Below, piece by piece: positions 35,242 to 43,899 of a stretch of 64,000 bases of DNA (the first letter of the stretch is position 1; each line of letters starts with the position of its first letter). Both the position numbers and the translations under genes were made by a program. Under the pieces are notes generated by a model. The model made no database searches and had not been told where the DNA came from. It worked only from the letters and a program-made list of their open reading frames with translations. The stretch is from JBJXHN01 sp046233135 (lineage in GTDB: Bacteria > Pseudomonadota > Alphaproteobacteria > Rhodospirillales > Rhodospirillaceae): contig JBJXHN010000005.1 of NCBI GenBank assembly GCA_046233135.1, forward strand, positions 1-64,000, read 5' to 3'.

Positions 35242-35835
35242 ATGAACGATGGCACCGCAGCGGAGGACCACGGCGACGTTGTCCGACTCGCCGCCGTCAT
35301 CTATGCCGACAGCGAGAACGCCAACGGCATCGTCGCCGCCTTTGCCGAGCGTCTGTGCCAGCAGCCGGATGTGCGGGTGGCAGGGCTGGTGCAGCACCGC
35401 CTGCCCGGCCCCGGCAAGAAGATGGTGCTGACCGACCTGCAAACCGCCGAGCAAGTGCGGATTTCCCAGGACCTGGGGGCCGGCTCCGATTCGTGTGTTC
35501 TTGACCCTACCGGCCTGGCCACGGCGGCGGTGATGCTGCGGCGCGCCCGGGAAACCGGGCCGGACCTGCTGGTGATCAGCAAATTCGGCCGGCTGGAGGT
35601 GGAAGGCAACGGCTTCCGCACCGAATTGTTCTGCGCTGCCGGCGACGGCATGGCGGTGTTGACCACGGTGGCCGACAAGCATCGGGACGCCTTCCGCGAA
35701 GCCACCGGCGGCTGGGCGGTGGAACTGCCCGCGTCGTCCGACGCCATCGAAGCCTGGTGGCAGCAGGTCGCGCCTGCGTCCACCTCGGTCCCGGCGTCAC
35801 CGTCGTCTCCGGCCGAAGCCGCGCCCTGTTCCTGA
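35242..35835 (+). CDS. DUF2478 family protein
   Basis: A 197-residue cytoplasmic protein. It has a P-loop-lacking Rossmann-like start (LAAVIYADSENANGIVAAFA), a middle with KMVLTDLQTAEQVRISQDLG, and the family motif DLLVISKFGRLEVEGNGFR near 110. DUF2478 proteins are found next to molybdate transport or nitrogenase and phototrophy genes in alphaproteobacteria; their function is not settled. A good ribosome site (AGGAGA) precedes the ATG. The neighbours here (a glycosyltransferase and a DMT transporter) do not point to molybdenum. The C-terminal 20 residues are a Ser/Pro/Ala tail. Confidence 0.75.
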   Translation: MNDGTAAEDHGDVVRLAAVIYADSENANGIVAAFAERLCQQPDVRVAGLVQHRLPGPGKKMVLTDLQTAEQVRISQDLGAGSDSCVLDPTGLATAAVMLRRARETGPDLLVISKFGRLEVEGNGFRTELFCAAGDGMAVLTTVADKHRDAFREATGGWAVELPASSDAIEAWWQQVAPASTSVPASPSSPAEAAPCS

Positions 35836-35963
35836 GCGCCCCCGGCGTCCCCATATTCCCCTTCTAAACCCGGTGCCCTGATCCGGGACCCGTCCCTTGA
35901 TGCGGCCCCGCAAGTCCGCCTGATCGGCCCCCTTGTCCTGCCCCTTGTCCAGAAAGCGTTCCC

Positions 35964-36893
35964 ATGGCTGTGTCCCCCTCCGGCCCGTCCCAGGCGGCCC
36001 CGTTGTTGCGGTCCGTTCCTGTGGTCTTCGTTCTGCTGTGGAGCACCGGTTTCATCGGTGCACGGCTGGTCCTGCCCTATTCCGAGCCGTTCACGGTCTT
36101 GACCCTGCGGTTTCTCGGCACCGTGGCGGTCCTGCTGCCCCTAACCCTGGCGATGAAAGCGCGCTGGCCCAAGACCCTGACGGAAACGGCCCATATTGCC
36201 CTGGCCGGCGTTCTGGTGCATGCCGGCTATCTCGGCGGGGTGTTTGCAGCCATCAAGATGGGCATGCCCGCCGGCTTGGCGTCGCTGATTGTCGGCCTAC
36301 AGCCGGTGCTGACGGCGGTCCTGGCCGGACCGCTTCTGGGCGAACGGCTGGTGCTGCGTCAGTGGGGCGGGCTGCTGCTCGGCCTTGGCGGCGTGATCAT
36401 GGTGCTGGGCGAGAAGGTCGCCCCCCAGGCCGACAGCCTGTTCCAGGGTTTCGGCATCGATGCCGTGGGCTGTGCCCTGCTGGCCCTGGTGGGGATCACC
36501 TGCTCCACCCTTTATCAAAAGCGGTTCTGCCAGGGGATGGACCTGCGCAGCGGCTCGGTCATTCAGTTCGCCGCCGCTGGCGTGGTCATGGCCCCCTTTG
36601 CCATCGCCTTTGAAACTATGCGCATCTCCTGGACCGGCGAGTTCATCTTCGGCCTGGCGTGGCTGGTCCTGGTGCTGTCGGTCGGCGCGGTCAGCCTGTT
36701 GCTGTACATGATCCGCCTGGGTGCGGCGAGTCGGGTGGCCAGCCTGTTCTATCTGGTGCCACCGGTCACCGCCGTGGTCGCCTGGCTGCTGTTCGATGAA
36801 ACCATGGGGATCCTGGCGCTGGTCGGTATGGCCGTGGCCGCCGCCGGCGTGGCCCTGGTGGTGGCCCCGGTCTCGGCGAAAGGCCAGCGGTAG
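35964..36893 (+). CDS. EamA-family (DMT superfamily) transporter
   Basis: A 309-residue membrane protein with ten hydrophobic segments in two EamA repeats. It begins with VFVLLWSTGFIGARLVLPYS, typical of the RhaT/YdcZ-like branch. The end of the first repeat has KMGMPAGLASLIVGLQPVLT and PLLGERL; the second has RLGAASRVASLFYLVPPVTA and LFDETM. The RLG/YLVPP region is the usual signature. It is a different branch from the transporter at 29440. Substrate unknown; no regulator is adjacent. Confidence 0.88.
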   Translation: MAVSPSGPSQAAPLLRSVPVVFVLLWSTGFIGARLVLPYSEPFTVLTLRFLGTVAVLLPLTLAMKARWPKTLTETAHIALAGVLVHAGYLGGVFAAIKMGMPAGLASLIVGLQPVLTAVLAGPLLGERLVLRQWGGLLLGLGGVIMVLGEKVAPQADSLFQGFGIDAVGCALLALVGITCSTLYQKRFCQGMDLRSGSVIQFAAAGVVMAPFAIAFETMRISWTGEFIFGLAWLVLVLSVGAVSLLLYMIRLGAASRVASLFYLVPPVTAVVAWLLFDETMGILALVGMAVAAAGVALVVAPVSAKGQR

Positions 36894-36964
36894 GGTATGA
36901 TCGACGATCGTCGGTGCCCTTTCCGCTGCCCCTTCGCCCTGCCTGCAAATGAAGATAGATCTCG

Positions 36965-37657
36965 ATGACGTCCTCTTTCGTCCTGTGCACCCATTACGAT
37001 TCCGGTATGACTGCCATGGGCGACATGAGCGCCGCAACCCTGCGTGACTGGGCTGCCCGCCACGGCCACCGGGCAGAGATCCGAGCGGAACCGGCGGTGC
37101 CCGGCCGTCCGCCGGCCTGGACCAAGATCCGGTTGATGGCCGATATCCTGGACAGCGGCGCCGAAGGGGTGATGTGGGTGGACGCGGACTGTCTGGTGGT
37201 CGACCCCACACCCGACCCCCTGGCCGCACTGGGGGAAGCACCGGAAGCGGATCTGCGAATCGCCTACCACCACTACTACGTCCGCCCGCAGCCGGGTATT
37301 CTGGTACGGTTCGAGATGCCTAACACCGGCGTCGTTATCCTACGCAACAGCTCTTGGAGCCGCGCCTTTCTGCAACGGGTCTGGGACAATACCGCTTGGC
37401 TAGAGCATGAATGGTGGGAGAATGCGGCGGTGATGGACCTGATGGGCTATCACACCCTGCTTGATTCCGGCCGCGCCAACACCCCCGACCCGACGGTGAT
37501 GGCGCGCATCGCCTGGCTGGATCTGTCCTGGAACGCCCGCCCGGACATGGACCCCAGCCCGCGCCCCGTCATCAACCACTACACCCGAACCATGGGCGAG
37601 CGGCGGCGTGACTGGATGCGCGAGGATTTCGAGAAACTGAGGCTGGGAACGGAATAG
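36965..37657 (+). CDS. DxD-type nucleotide-sugar transferase resembling the GMA12/MNN10 (GT34) fold
   Basis: A 230-residue protein without signal peptide. KIRLMADILDSGAEGVMWVD followed by ADC holds the DxD metal site near 79, preceded by the typical W(T/S)K. MPNTGVVILRNSSWSRAFL and a late WLDLSWNARP with HYT match the GT34/nucleotide-diphospho-sugar transferase layout. Such proteins transfer a hexose to an unknown acceptor. It lies about 70 bases after the transporter gene on the same strand, so co-transcription is possible. The acceptor and donor are not readable. Confidence 0.65.
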   Translation: MTSSFVLCTHYDSGMTAMGDMSAATLRDWAARHGHRAEIRAEPAVPGRPPAWTKIRLMADILDSGAEGVMWVDADCLVVDPTPDPLAALGEAPEADLRIAYHHYYVRPQPGILVRFEMPNTGVVILRNSSWSRAFLQRVWDNTAWLEHEWWENAAVMDLMGYHTLLDSGRANTPDPTVMARIAWLDLSWNARPDMDPSPRPVINHYTRTMGERRRDWMREDFEKLRLGTE

Positions 37658-37664
37658 AGGCCCC

Positions 37665-38669
37665 TCATCCCCCCGCGAGTTTCGCCTTCAGGGCAGCGTT
37701 TTCCGCGCGCAGGGCCTCCACTTCCGCCACCGTATCGAAACCGGCAGAGATGTTGTCGCAAAATGCCTGCACCAGCAGTTGGTCATCCCCCGTCAGAGGC
37801 TGGCCGGTGTGCAGATAGATCACCGTCGCCCGGCCGTCGGCGGTGCGCATGAACAGGGCCGTGCCGTCGATCTGCTGGACCGTGGTTTCCTCGGTGCAGG
37901 CGCGCAGCACGATGCTGGCCAGATCCCGATCCGGCAGGTCGGCCACACGCTGGCCCACCAGGGATTCGAAGCGGCCCGACGCGGCGATCACACTGAGAGT
38001 ATCCCGAGGCAAATCCCCGCCCGACGACAGTTGCTGCAAGCACAGCACTCCGTCGCGCGCCACGCCGATCAGCGCGTTCAGCTGTGTCAGCACCCCGGCA
38101 GCGAACATCTCCATGCTGCGCTGCTGATAAAGGGTCGCGCAGGCCGCCAGGATCTTCTCCAACCCCTGGCGAGACGACACCAGAGCCATGATGTCGTCGT
38201 AACTGCGCAAGGCCGAGATCATGGTGGTGTAGAGCTTCTGCGCCGTCAGCTCCGTCTTCGCCTTGTAGTCGTTGATGTCGTAGTCGTCGATCACCTCCCG
38301 CTCCGGCGCCTGGCCGGGCTGGCCGGTGCGCAGGATGATGCGGGTGTGGCGATTGCCCAGGTCCTCGCGGATGGTGCGGACCAGACGCAGGCCCGCGTCG
38401 TCCGTTTCCATGACCACATCAAGCAGGATCACGGCAATGTCCGCGCCATCACGCAGGATCGCTTCCGCCTCGGCCGCCGAATAGGCCGAGATCAGGCTGA
38501 CGGGTCGTTCCTTGAAGCGCAGATCGTCCAGCAGCATGCGCGTGATCGCGTGAATCTCGCGATCATCGTCCACCACCATCACGCCCCAGGGCTCTCGCTG
38601 CTCGACAGCAAGACCCTCGTCATCTTCCCCGCTTTCGTCCAGGAACAGCATCTCGTCGTCACTTATCAT
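37665..38669 (-). CDS. Response regulator with REC and DUF3369 domains
   Basis: A 334-residue regulator. An acidic N-terminal tail is followed by a receiver domain at about 28-150 with VMVVDDDREIHAITRMLLDD, the phosphoacceptor in VILLDVVMETDDAG near 82, and RTGQPGQAPER where the switch lysine lies (YKAKTE). The rest is DUF3369 (SYDDIMALVSSRQGLEKIL to the end), a GAF-like module. No DNA-binding, EAL or HD-GYP output is attached, so it likely works through protein contacts. A short coiled coil closes the protein. No histidine kinase is adjacent. Confidence 0.87.
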   Translation of the reverse strand: MISDDEMLFLDESGEDDEGLAVEQREPWGVMVVDDDREIHAITRMLLDDLRFKERPVSLISAYSAAEAEAILRDGADIAVILLDVVMETDDAGLRLVRTIREDLGNRHTRIILRTGQPGQAPEREVIDDYDINDYKAKTELTAQKLYTTMISALRSYDDIMALVSSRQGLEKILAACATLYQQRSMEMFAAGVLTQLNALIGVARDGVLCLQQLSSGGDLPRDTLSVIAASGRFESLVGQRVADLPDRDLASIVLRACTEETTVQQIDGTALFMRTADGRATVIYLHTGQPLTGDDQLLVQAFCDNISAGFDTVAEVEALRAENAALKAKLAGG

Positions 38670-38800
38670 TCACACTCTCCGGATACGGGTACTCACGGGT
38701 CTCCATCCGAACGTAGCACGATGGTGTGACAACTCCCAGGATGATGTGCTGCCTGGATATATACGACAAATGGCTTAGACGACGGGCATAGAGACCCTTA

Positions 38801-38839
38801 CACTGCGCTCCGGTGCCCTGCAGGCCTTCCGGCGCAGTG
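38801..38839 (-). terminator. Hairpin downstream of the STAS gene
   Basis: CACTGCGC (38801-38808) pairs with GCGCAGTG (38832-38839), extended by CCGG/CCGG inside, between the STAS gene end and the response-regulator start. There is no T run, so termination is uncertain. The rest of the 220-base gap shows nothing else. Confidence 0.4.
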
Positions 38840-38889
38840 GCCGCATGGCCCAGCTCCCGACGACGCGGACTCCGAATCGCCGGCCGGTA

Positions 38890-39189
38890 TCAGGCCGGAC
38901 AGCAGGCCGCTTCCAGGTCCGGGCCGAGGCGGGCGAGCACATCGGCGCGCACCTTGTTCAGGCGCATATTGATGGACCGGCCGCGCGCCATTGAAGCGCA
39001 CCGGGTCAGCATGGACAAACCGGCGTGATCAACGGCGGTGACATCGCCCATGTCCAGAACCAGGGTACGCACCCACGGTTCCTCCAACTGGTCGATAACC
39101 TTCCCCATCACGTGCTCGTGACGGAAAGTGAGGTCTCCATTCAGGGAAACGAACATTTCGTCTCCCCGATCCTCCATGGCGTAACGCAT
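38890..39189 (-). CDS. STAS-domain protein (anti-sigma antagonist-like)
   Basis: A 99-residue single STAS domain. It shows FVSLNGDLTFRHEHVMGKVI, the strand TLVLDMGDVTAVDHAGLSML with the usual position for a phosphorylated serine occupied by Asp-His-Ala-Gly, and a final helix. Classical SpoIIAA proteins have D-S-S/T-G here, so the serine is replaced by histidine/alanine; regulation by a kinase at that site looks lost. AGGGGGCC precedes the ATG. It may bind a partner switch or the response regulator next to it. Confidence 0.78.
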   Translation of the reverse strand: MRYAMEDRGDEMFVSLNGDLTFRHEHVMGKVIDQLEEPWVRTLVLDMGDVTAVDHAGLSMLTRCASMARGRSINMRLNKVRADVLARLGPDLEAACCPA

Positions 39190-39538
39190 GGCGGCCCCCT
39201 ACACGGCTGAAGTGGTCCAGAATGTCCCTGCCAGCTCCTGTAACGGCCGTCTCGGCGAAAAGCGCACCAGGGACACTTTCACCATTACCAAAAAGCGGGG
39301 GACAATATCACCCCAAAATTTTCGGAGAAACGCGGCGAACTTATTGACGCACCGCGACAAAACACCTGCAGCACCGTAGCCCCCCGGGGCATTCGATCAC
39401 CGCGACACCTCGACAGGGTGAGCGTCGGCGGGCATTCTCCCCTGGGGCCGCAAAAGCGACAGCGGCTCGGCCCGCACTGGGCTTCCCCCAAAAAAACGAC
39501 GCTTCGGCTCACGACGCTACGCAGCAGAGGAAAGACGA
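39190..39538. other. Divergent intergenic region between the STAS and hemerythrin genes
   Basis: About 350 bases without a gene. TTGACG at 39344-39349 looks like a -35 element, but no convincing -10 follows at the right distance. A GC palindrome CCCCCCGGGG lies near 39380. Nothing else is recognised. Confidence 0.35.
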
Positions 39539-39967
39539 ATGGAACCCCTAGTCTGGCAAGACTCCATGCGGGTCGGTCACCCGGTCATTGATGCCGACCA
39601 CGAGGAAACCGTGGTGATGCTGACCGCCTGCCTGAATGCCGATGATACGGCCTTCGCCGCCGCCTGGAAAACATTCCACCAGCACATCATCGACCATTTC
39701 GGACGGGAAAACGCGCTGATGGACACATACGGCTTTCCCGCCGCAGGCATCCACCAGGCCGAACACACCCGGGTGCTGGAGATGATGGACGAGCTGGACA
39801 AGGCCGCTGGCCAGGGCGCCCTGAATGAAGTCCGAGACCAGTTGAGGGACGACGTGGCCTCGTGGTTCGTCAGCCACCTTGGCAGCATGGACCATGTGAC
39901 CGCCCAGTTCCTGCGGATGGCGGAACGGGCGCGGGCACGGCAGACGGCATCGGATCCGGCAGCCTGA
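39539..39967 (+). CDS. Bacteriohemerythrin
   Basis: A 142-residue four-helix protein that binds oxygen at a di-iron site. The ligand pattern is present: H in VIDADHEE, H and E in HQHIIDHFGRENALM, H in GIHQAEHTRV, and the H/D pair in WFVSHLGSMDHV. It begins with the typical VWQDSMRVGHPVIDADHEE. GAGGAAAG precedes the ATG. The SulP gene starts 32 bases downstream, so both are probably in one operon. Roles in oxygen sensing or delivery are known for the family; which one applies here is not visible. Confidence 0.92.
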   Translation: MEPLVWQDSMRVGHPVIDADHEETVVMLTACLNADDTAFAAAWKTFHQHIIDHFGRENALMDTYGFPAAGIHQAEHTRVLEMMDELDKAAGQGALNEVRDQLRDDVASWFVSHLGSMDHVTAQFLRMAERARARQTASDPAA

Positions 39968-39999
39968 TCCGGCGCGGGTCCCGAAACCCCGGTCCGATC

Positions 40000-42252
40000 A
40001 TGTCCCCCATCCCCCGGCATGGTGCAGCGCCCCCGCGAGGGCGGCTTGTGCGGGACGGTGCCGCCGGTCTGATCGGCGGTGTGGTCAGCGTGACCTACGC
40101 CGTGTCTTTCGCAGCGCTGATTTTCGACGCCAACGCCCCCCGGGCGCTGGGACTCGGGGTGGGGGTGTTTCTGGTGGCGGCTGTCGCCGGGGCGCTGGTG
40201 GTCGGCCTTCTGGGTCGCCTGAAACCGGTGCTGGCCGGGCCCGACACCCCCGTTGTCGCGCTACTGTCGGTAACCGCCGGTGCCATCGCCCAGGACCGCG
40301 CGCCGGCCGATGCCGCCGCGGCCCTGCTCACCCTGCTCGTCACTGCCGCGCTGGTGACGGGCGGGGTGATGCTGCTGCTGGGCCATCTGCGGCTGGGCTC
40401 GCTGGCCCGCTTCGTGCCCTTTCCAGTGATCGGCGGCTTCTTTGGCGCCACCGGCATCCTGGTCACCATCGGCGGCCTGCACGTGATCCTCGGCGGGCCG
40501 GTGAATTTGGCGTCGCTGCACGGCAGCCTCACCGATCCCTGGCGCGGTCTGGGGCTGCTCGCCGGCCTGGGGCTGGCGGGAGCGATGGTGCTGACCGCCG
40601 GCCGCCTCGCCCACCGCACCCTGCCCCTGTTTCTGCTGGGCGGCACGGCCGTTGCCTTGCTGGTGGTCAACGGCGCGGGCGTTTCCATGGACCATGCCCG
40701 AGCCGCCGGCCTGCTGCTGGACCTACCCGATTCCGCTGCCCTGTGGGTCCCCCTGATCGATCCGCCGGCCCCCTCGGTGCTGCGGGCTTTGCTGCCCTGG
40801 TGGGGGGATGTTCTGGTGGCGACGGTGGTGGCCAGTTTGGCGGTGCTGATGAACACCTCCGGCCTGGAGCGGGAACTGGCCCAGGATACGGACATCAACA
40901 AGGAGCTGCGGGCCAACGGCTGGGCCAATCTGGCGGCCGGGCTGACCGGCGGCGCACCGGTGACCCTGTCGGCCAACCGCTCGCTGCTGCTGGGCAAGGC
41001 CGGGGGGCTGGGCCGGACGGCGACCTTGACGGCCGGACTGGTGTGCCTGGCCCTGCTGGCGGCGGGACCGAGCCTGCTGTCCTTCACGCCCCGGGTGGTG
41101 CTGGGGGCGGTGCTGATGTTCCTGGGCTTGCAGACCGTGCTGTCCTGGCTGGTGCTTGCCCGGCACCGGCTGTCGCGGCTGGATATGGCGCAGATCCTGG
41201 TGATCGTCGGGTCCATCCTGTGGCTGGGCTATGCTCAGGGCTTCGTGGTGGGGATCATCCTGGCCTGTGCCAGCTTCATCGTGGCCTACAGCCGCCTGGG
41301 CTGCCTGCGCCATGCCCTGACGGGGGCGGAAACCTCCAGCGCCGTGGACCGCTCGCCGGAAGACAGCCGGATCCTGCGGGAAAACGGTGTCCGGCTGCGC
41401 CTGTTCTCCCTGACCGGATACCTATTCTTCGGCTCGGCCAATCGCCTGCTGGACACGGTGCGGGGCACGGTGGACCGGGCGCCGCCGCCGGGGGTGAGCT
41501 GGGTGATCCTGGACTTCACCCGGGTGTCGGGCATGGACAGTTCGGCGGTCTACAGCTTCACCAAGCTGGACCGGCACGCCCAATTGCACGGCTGGACCCT
41601 GGTGCTGGCCGGCCTGTCCCCCGACGTGGCCGCCGTACTGGAACGCGAAGGCTTTCTCGCCGTACGCCGGGCGGAAACCGCCGACCGGGCCTTGGAGTGG
41701 TGCGAAGACCGAATTCTTCAGGAACACGCCGGCGCCGGCTGTACGGAGACGTCCCTTCATCACTGGCTGACCGATGTTCTGGCGCGGGAAAACGCGGAAC
41801 GGGGAGCTCCCGCAGCCGCCGCAGCAGAGGAAGCCGCAGCGCTGATGGCGGTGATGACCCCGGTGGACCTGGCGGTGGGAGATCATCTGGTGGAAGCCGG
41901 CGCCCCCTCCGACCGGCTGTTCCTGATGGAGCGGGGACGGATTTCGGTGGTGCTGTCCAGAGCCGACGGCCCGCCGGTGCGTCTGCGCAGCATGGTGGGG
42001 CGGGGGATGGTTGGCGAGATGGGCTTTTTCCGCCATCTGCCACGCAGCGCCACCATCGTGGCCGAAGACCCGTCTCGCCTGTGGAGCCTGGACCGAGCGG
42101 GGCTGGAGACGCTGCAACGGCAGTCCCCGGACGCAGCGGCAGCGTTCATGGCGCTGGTGGTGCGCACTCTGTCCGATCGCCTGGACGCAGCCAGTGCAAC
42201 CATCGCCGCCTTGCAGCGCACGGAACAGACGGATATTTCACTGCCGTCGTAA
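40000..42252 (+). CDS. SulP-family anion transporter with STAS and cyclic-nucleotide-binding domains
   Basis: A 750-residue fusion. Residues about 20-440 form the SulP/SLC26 membrane domain, with SVTYAVSFAALIFDANAPRA and the second-half LTGGAPVTLSANRSLLLGKA. A STAS domain follows at about 460-575 (LFSLTGYLFFGSANRLLD and FTRVSGMDSSAVYSF, serines retained). A cyclic-nucleotide-binding-like domain spans about 615-735 (VGDHLVEAGAPSDRLFLMER and GMVGEMGFFRHLPRSATIVA). ATG 40000 is chosen because it puts the start after hemerythrin; the ribosome site is weak. Likely an ion carrier gated by a cytoplasmic signal. Sulfate versus bicarbonate cannot be told. Confidence 0.88.
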   Translation: MSPIPRHGAAPPRGRLVRDGAAGLIGGVVSVTYAVSFAALIFDANAPRALGLGVGVFLVAAVAGALVVGLLGRLKPVLAGPDTPVVALLSVTAGAIAQDRAPADAAAALLTLLVTAALVTGGVMLLLGHLRLGSLARFVPFPVIGGFFGATGILVTIGGLHVILGGPVNLASLHGSLTDPWRGLGLLAGLGLAGAMVLTAGRLAHRTLPLFLLGGTAVALLVVNGAGVSMDHARAAGLLLDLPDSAALWVPLIDPPAPSVLRALLPWWGDVLVATVVASLAVLMNTSGLERELAQDTDINKELRANGWANLAAGLTGGAPVTLSANRSLLLGKAGGLGRTATLTAGLVCLALLAAGPSLLSFTPRVVLGAVLMFLGLQTVLSWLVLARHRLSRLDMAQILVIVGSILWLGYAQGFVVGIILACASFIVAYSRLGCLRHALTGAETSSAVDRSPEDSRILRENGVRLRLFSLTGYLFFGSANRLLDTVRGTVDRAPPPGVSWVILDFTRVSGMDSSAVYSFTKLDRHAQLHGWTLVLAGLSPDVAAVLEREGFLAVRRAETADRALEWCEDRILQEHAGAGCTETSLHHWLTDVLARENAERGAPAAAAAEEAAALMAVMTPVDLAVGDHLVEAGAPSDRLFLMERGRISVVLSRADGPPVRLRSMVGRGMVGEMGFFRHLPRSATIVAEDPSRLWSLDRAGLETLQRQSPDAAAAFMALVVRTLSDRLDAASATIAALQRTEQTDISLPS

Positions 42253-42346
42253 GGGGGGATCGTGAGGAAAAAGTCGACGGCAAACGGCGCATGCCCTGAA
42301 GCAGCCACGCGGCACGCAACCGCAAGGTTCGTATGGCTTTGCTGTC

Positions 42347-42487
42347 AGATAGAAAAGATGGTGCGCCTTGACGGAGAAACTACAAACCCGGCGTACCTAA
42401 GCGCCCGACTGGGCGCCGGCCGGTCAGGCCGCCCCATCGGAGGTGTGAGCGAAGCGAACTGCCGTGAGATAGAAAAAATGGTGCGCC
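42347..42487. repeat. Duplicated tRNA 3'-end segment
   Basis: A 21-base segment covering the 3' end of tRNA-Arg and the flanking poly-A (42467-42487) recurs at 42347-42367 with one change. Between them, GCGCCC/GGGCGC forms a hairpin (42401-42416). Read on the minus strand, about 60 bases (42418-42359) begin GGCGCC and end GGCGCACCA, so this may be a shrunken extra tRNA copy. The gap 42253-42478 holds no gene. Confidence 0.6.
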
Positions 42488-42555
42488 CGAAGGGATTCGA
42501 ACCCCTGACCTTCGGCTTCGGAGGCCGACACTCTATCCAACTGAGCTACGGGCGC
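42479..42555 (-). tRNA. tRNA-Arg (anticodon CCG)
   Basis: A 77-base tRNA with encoded CCA. The acceptor stem pairs GCGCCCG with CGGGCGC, discriminator A. The D arm contains GCTCAGTTGGATAGAGT, the anticodon stem is TCGGC/GCCGA around the loop CTCCGAA (anticodon CCG), and the T arm is AGGGGTTCGAATCCCTT. It reads CGG arginine codons. TTTTTTCTATC follows the CCA and can serve as terminator. Confidence 0.97.
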
Positions 42556-42570
42556 CCAGGAAGGTCGCGG

Positions 42571-42599
42571 ACAGTACCCCATCCCATCGCGCTCGCCAA
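42571..42599 (-). promoter_or_regulatory. Promoter of tRNA-Arg
   Basis: On the minus strand TTGGCG (42599-42594) and TACTGT (42576-42571) are spaced by 17 bases, ending 15 bases before the mature tRNA 5' end. The site lies inside the only possible leader of the prepilin-like gene on the other strand. Confidence 0.65.
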
Positions 42600-42651
42600 G
42601 GGGGGTCGCGACAGTTTTTTTCGAGAAAGTCGTCACCCCGGCTTCGGCCTG

Positions 42652-43899
42652 GTGGAAACGGCCATGGCGGTCAGCCTGCTGGCCCTCGCTGGCTGGGCAG
42701 CGCTCGCCGCTTTGGGACCGGCGGAACAGAGGACCCTGGACGCCGAAACAATGGCGATCCTGGACCGGCGCAGCGAGGATCTGGCCGCCATGGCCGCCGC
42801 CACCGGCACCCTGCCCTGCCCCGATGCGAACGGCGATGGCCTGGCTGACGGAGGGGCGGGGGCCTGCGCCGCCACAACGGGCCAGCTGCCCTGGCTGACC
42901 CTGGGACTGTCCCCCGACGCCGCCCTGGGAGCGGATACCAGACCGCTGGAATATACCGTCAGACCCGACCTGACCGTCGCGGACGCCTTGAACTGCGCCA
43001 CGGCCCTGCCCGGAGCCTCCCCCGACCCTGCGTTCACGCTTTGGGCGCAGACCCCGCCCCTCGGTCGGGACGAGACGCCGGAAACCCTGCGGGTGCTGCT
43101 GGGCTGCGCGGCGCCGGCGGAACCGGCCGGTCCATCGGGACCGCCCATCCTGCCGACCACGCCCGAATCCCTAACGGCTGCCGGCGTGGCCCTGGCCGAT
43201 CGGCCCGGATCGGTGGTGGATACCGGGCAGAGTAGCCTGTCCCTGCCCGACTCCGGCCTGACTGTCGAAGCCTCCAGCGGCACCATTGCCGTTGACGCGG
43301 CCGATGATCGCGGGATGGGGGTGTGGTCGGGGGCGTCTCCGCTGGCCGGCTACGGGCTGGAAAGAGCCGCTCCGGACGGCATGCTGCGCATCGCAAACAC
43401 GGGCGGAGGCACGTATCGGGCGGACAGCCTGACCATCCTGCTGAACAGCCCCCGGGAGGCGTTTCGCATCGCCTTGGAAGACCTCGAGGGGCAACGGCTG
43501 CTTCCGTTTCAGTGGCGGCGGATCAATGACCGCACCAACCCCAACCGCCGTTGCGTCGCCCCCATGGAACCGGACGCGTCGTGCCTGGCCGTATGGGTCG
43601 AACGGGTGCAAATCATCGCCCGGCGGGACGGGGCAGAGGTAGGACGGGTGGATATCCACGGTTGTTCCGGCGTGACAGCCGGGGCCATCAGCACCCTGCC
43701 CGAATTGTCCTTCGGCGAAGCGGTGAATCAGATCACCCTGACCCCGCTGCTGGTCACCGACACCGCCGATCCCAACAGTCCGGCCGTGCCGATCGCCACA
43801 GAGGGCAGCGCAGTGCGACTGCATGCCTTCGAAGCCGGATCCTGCGCCACCACCCCCTGCCCCGATCCGCCTGCCGTCCGCATTGCCGCCTGTCCCTGA
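42652..43899 (+). CDS. Prepilin-like protein, start unclear
   Basis: The reading frame holds a prepilin-type motif at 42640: GFGLVETAMAVSLLALAGWA, where cleavage is expected after the glycine, then CPDANGDGLADG and a long beta-rich, disulfide-containing region (about 415 residues). This resembles pseudopilins with a C-terminal carbohydrate-like or Ca-binding lobe. No ATG, GTG or TTG lies between the tRNA and the motif. The first in-frame starts are GTG 42652 and ATG 42664, which would cut the motif. ATG 42478 would make a 55-residue leader, but it lies antisense to the tRNA. The entry begins at GTG 42652 by default. It may be a broken gene, or a sequencing slip at the T run (42614-42621). Confidence 0.55.
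   Translation: METAMAVSLLALAGWAALAALGPAEQRTLDAETMAILDRRSEDLAAMAAATGTLPCPDANGDGLADGGAGACAATTGQLPWLTLGLSPDAALGADTRPLEYTVRPDLTVADALNCATALPGASPDPAFTLWAQTPPLGRDETPETLRVLLGCAAPAEPAGPSGPPILPTTPESLTAAGVALADRPGSVVDTGQSSLSLPDSGLTVEASSGTIAVDAADDRGMGVWSGASPLAGYGLERAAPDGMLRIANTGGGTYRADSLTILLNSPREAFRIALEDLEGQRLLPFQWRRINDRTNPNRRCVAPMEPDASCLAVWVERVQIIARRDGAEVGRVDIHGCSGVTAGAISTLPELSFGEAVNQITLTPLLVTDTADPNSPAVPIATEGSAVRLHAFEAGSCATTPCPDPPAVRIAACP

Noticed and set aside
42478..42640. N-terminal extension of the prepilin-like gene read through the tRNA
   Set aside because: The peptide starting MVRPKGFEPLTF is a well-known artefact of reading tRNA genes in antisense. It is kept only as a possibility in the finding on the missing start.
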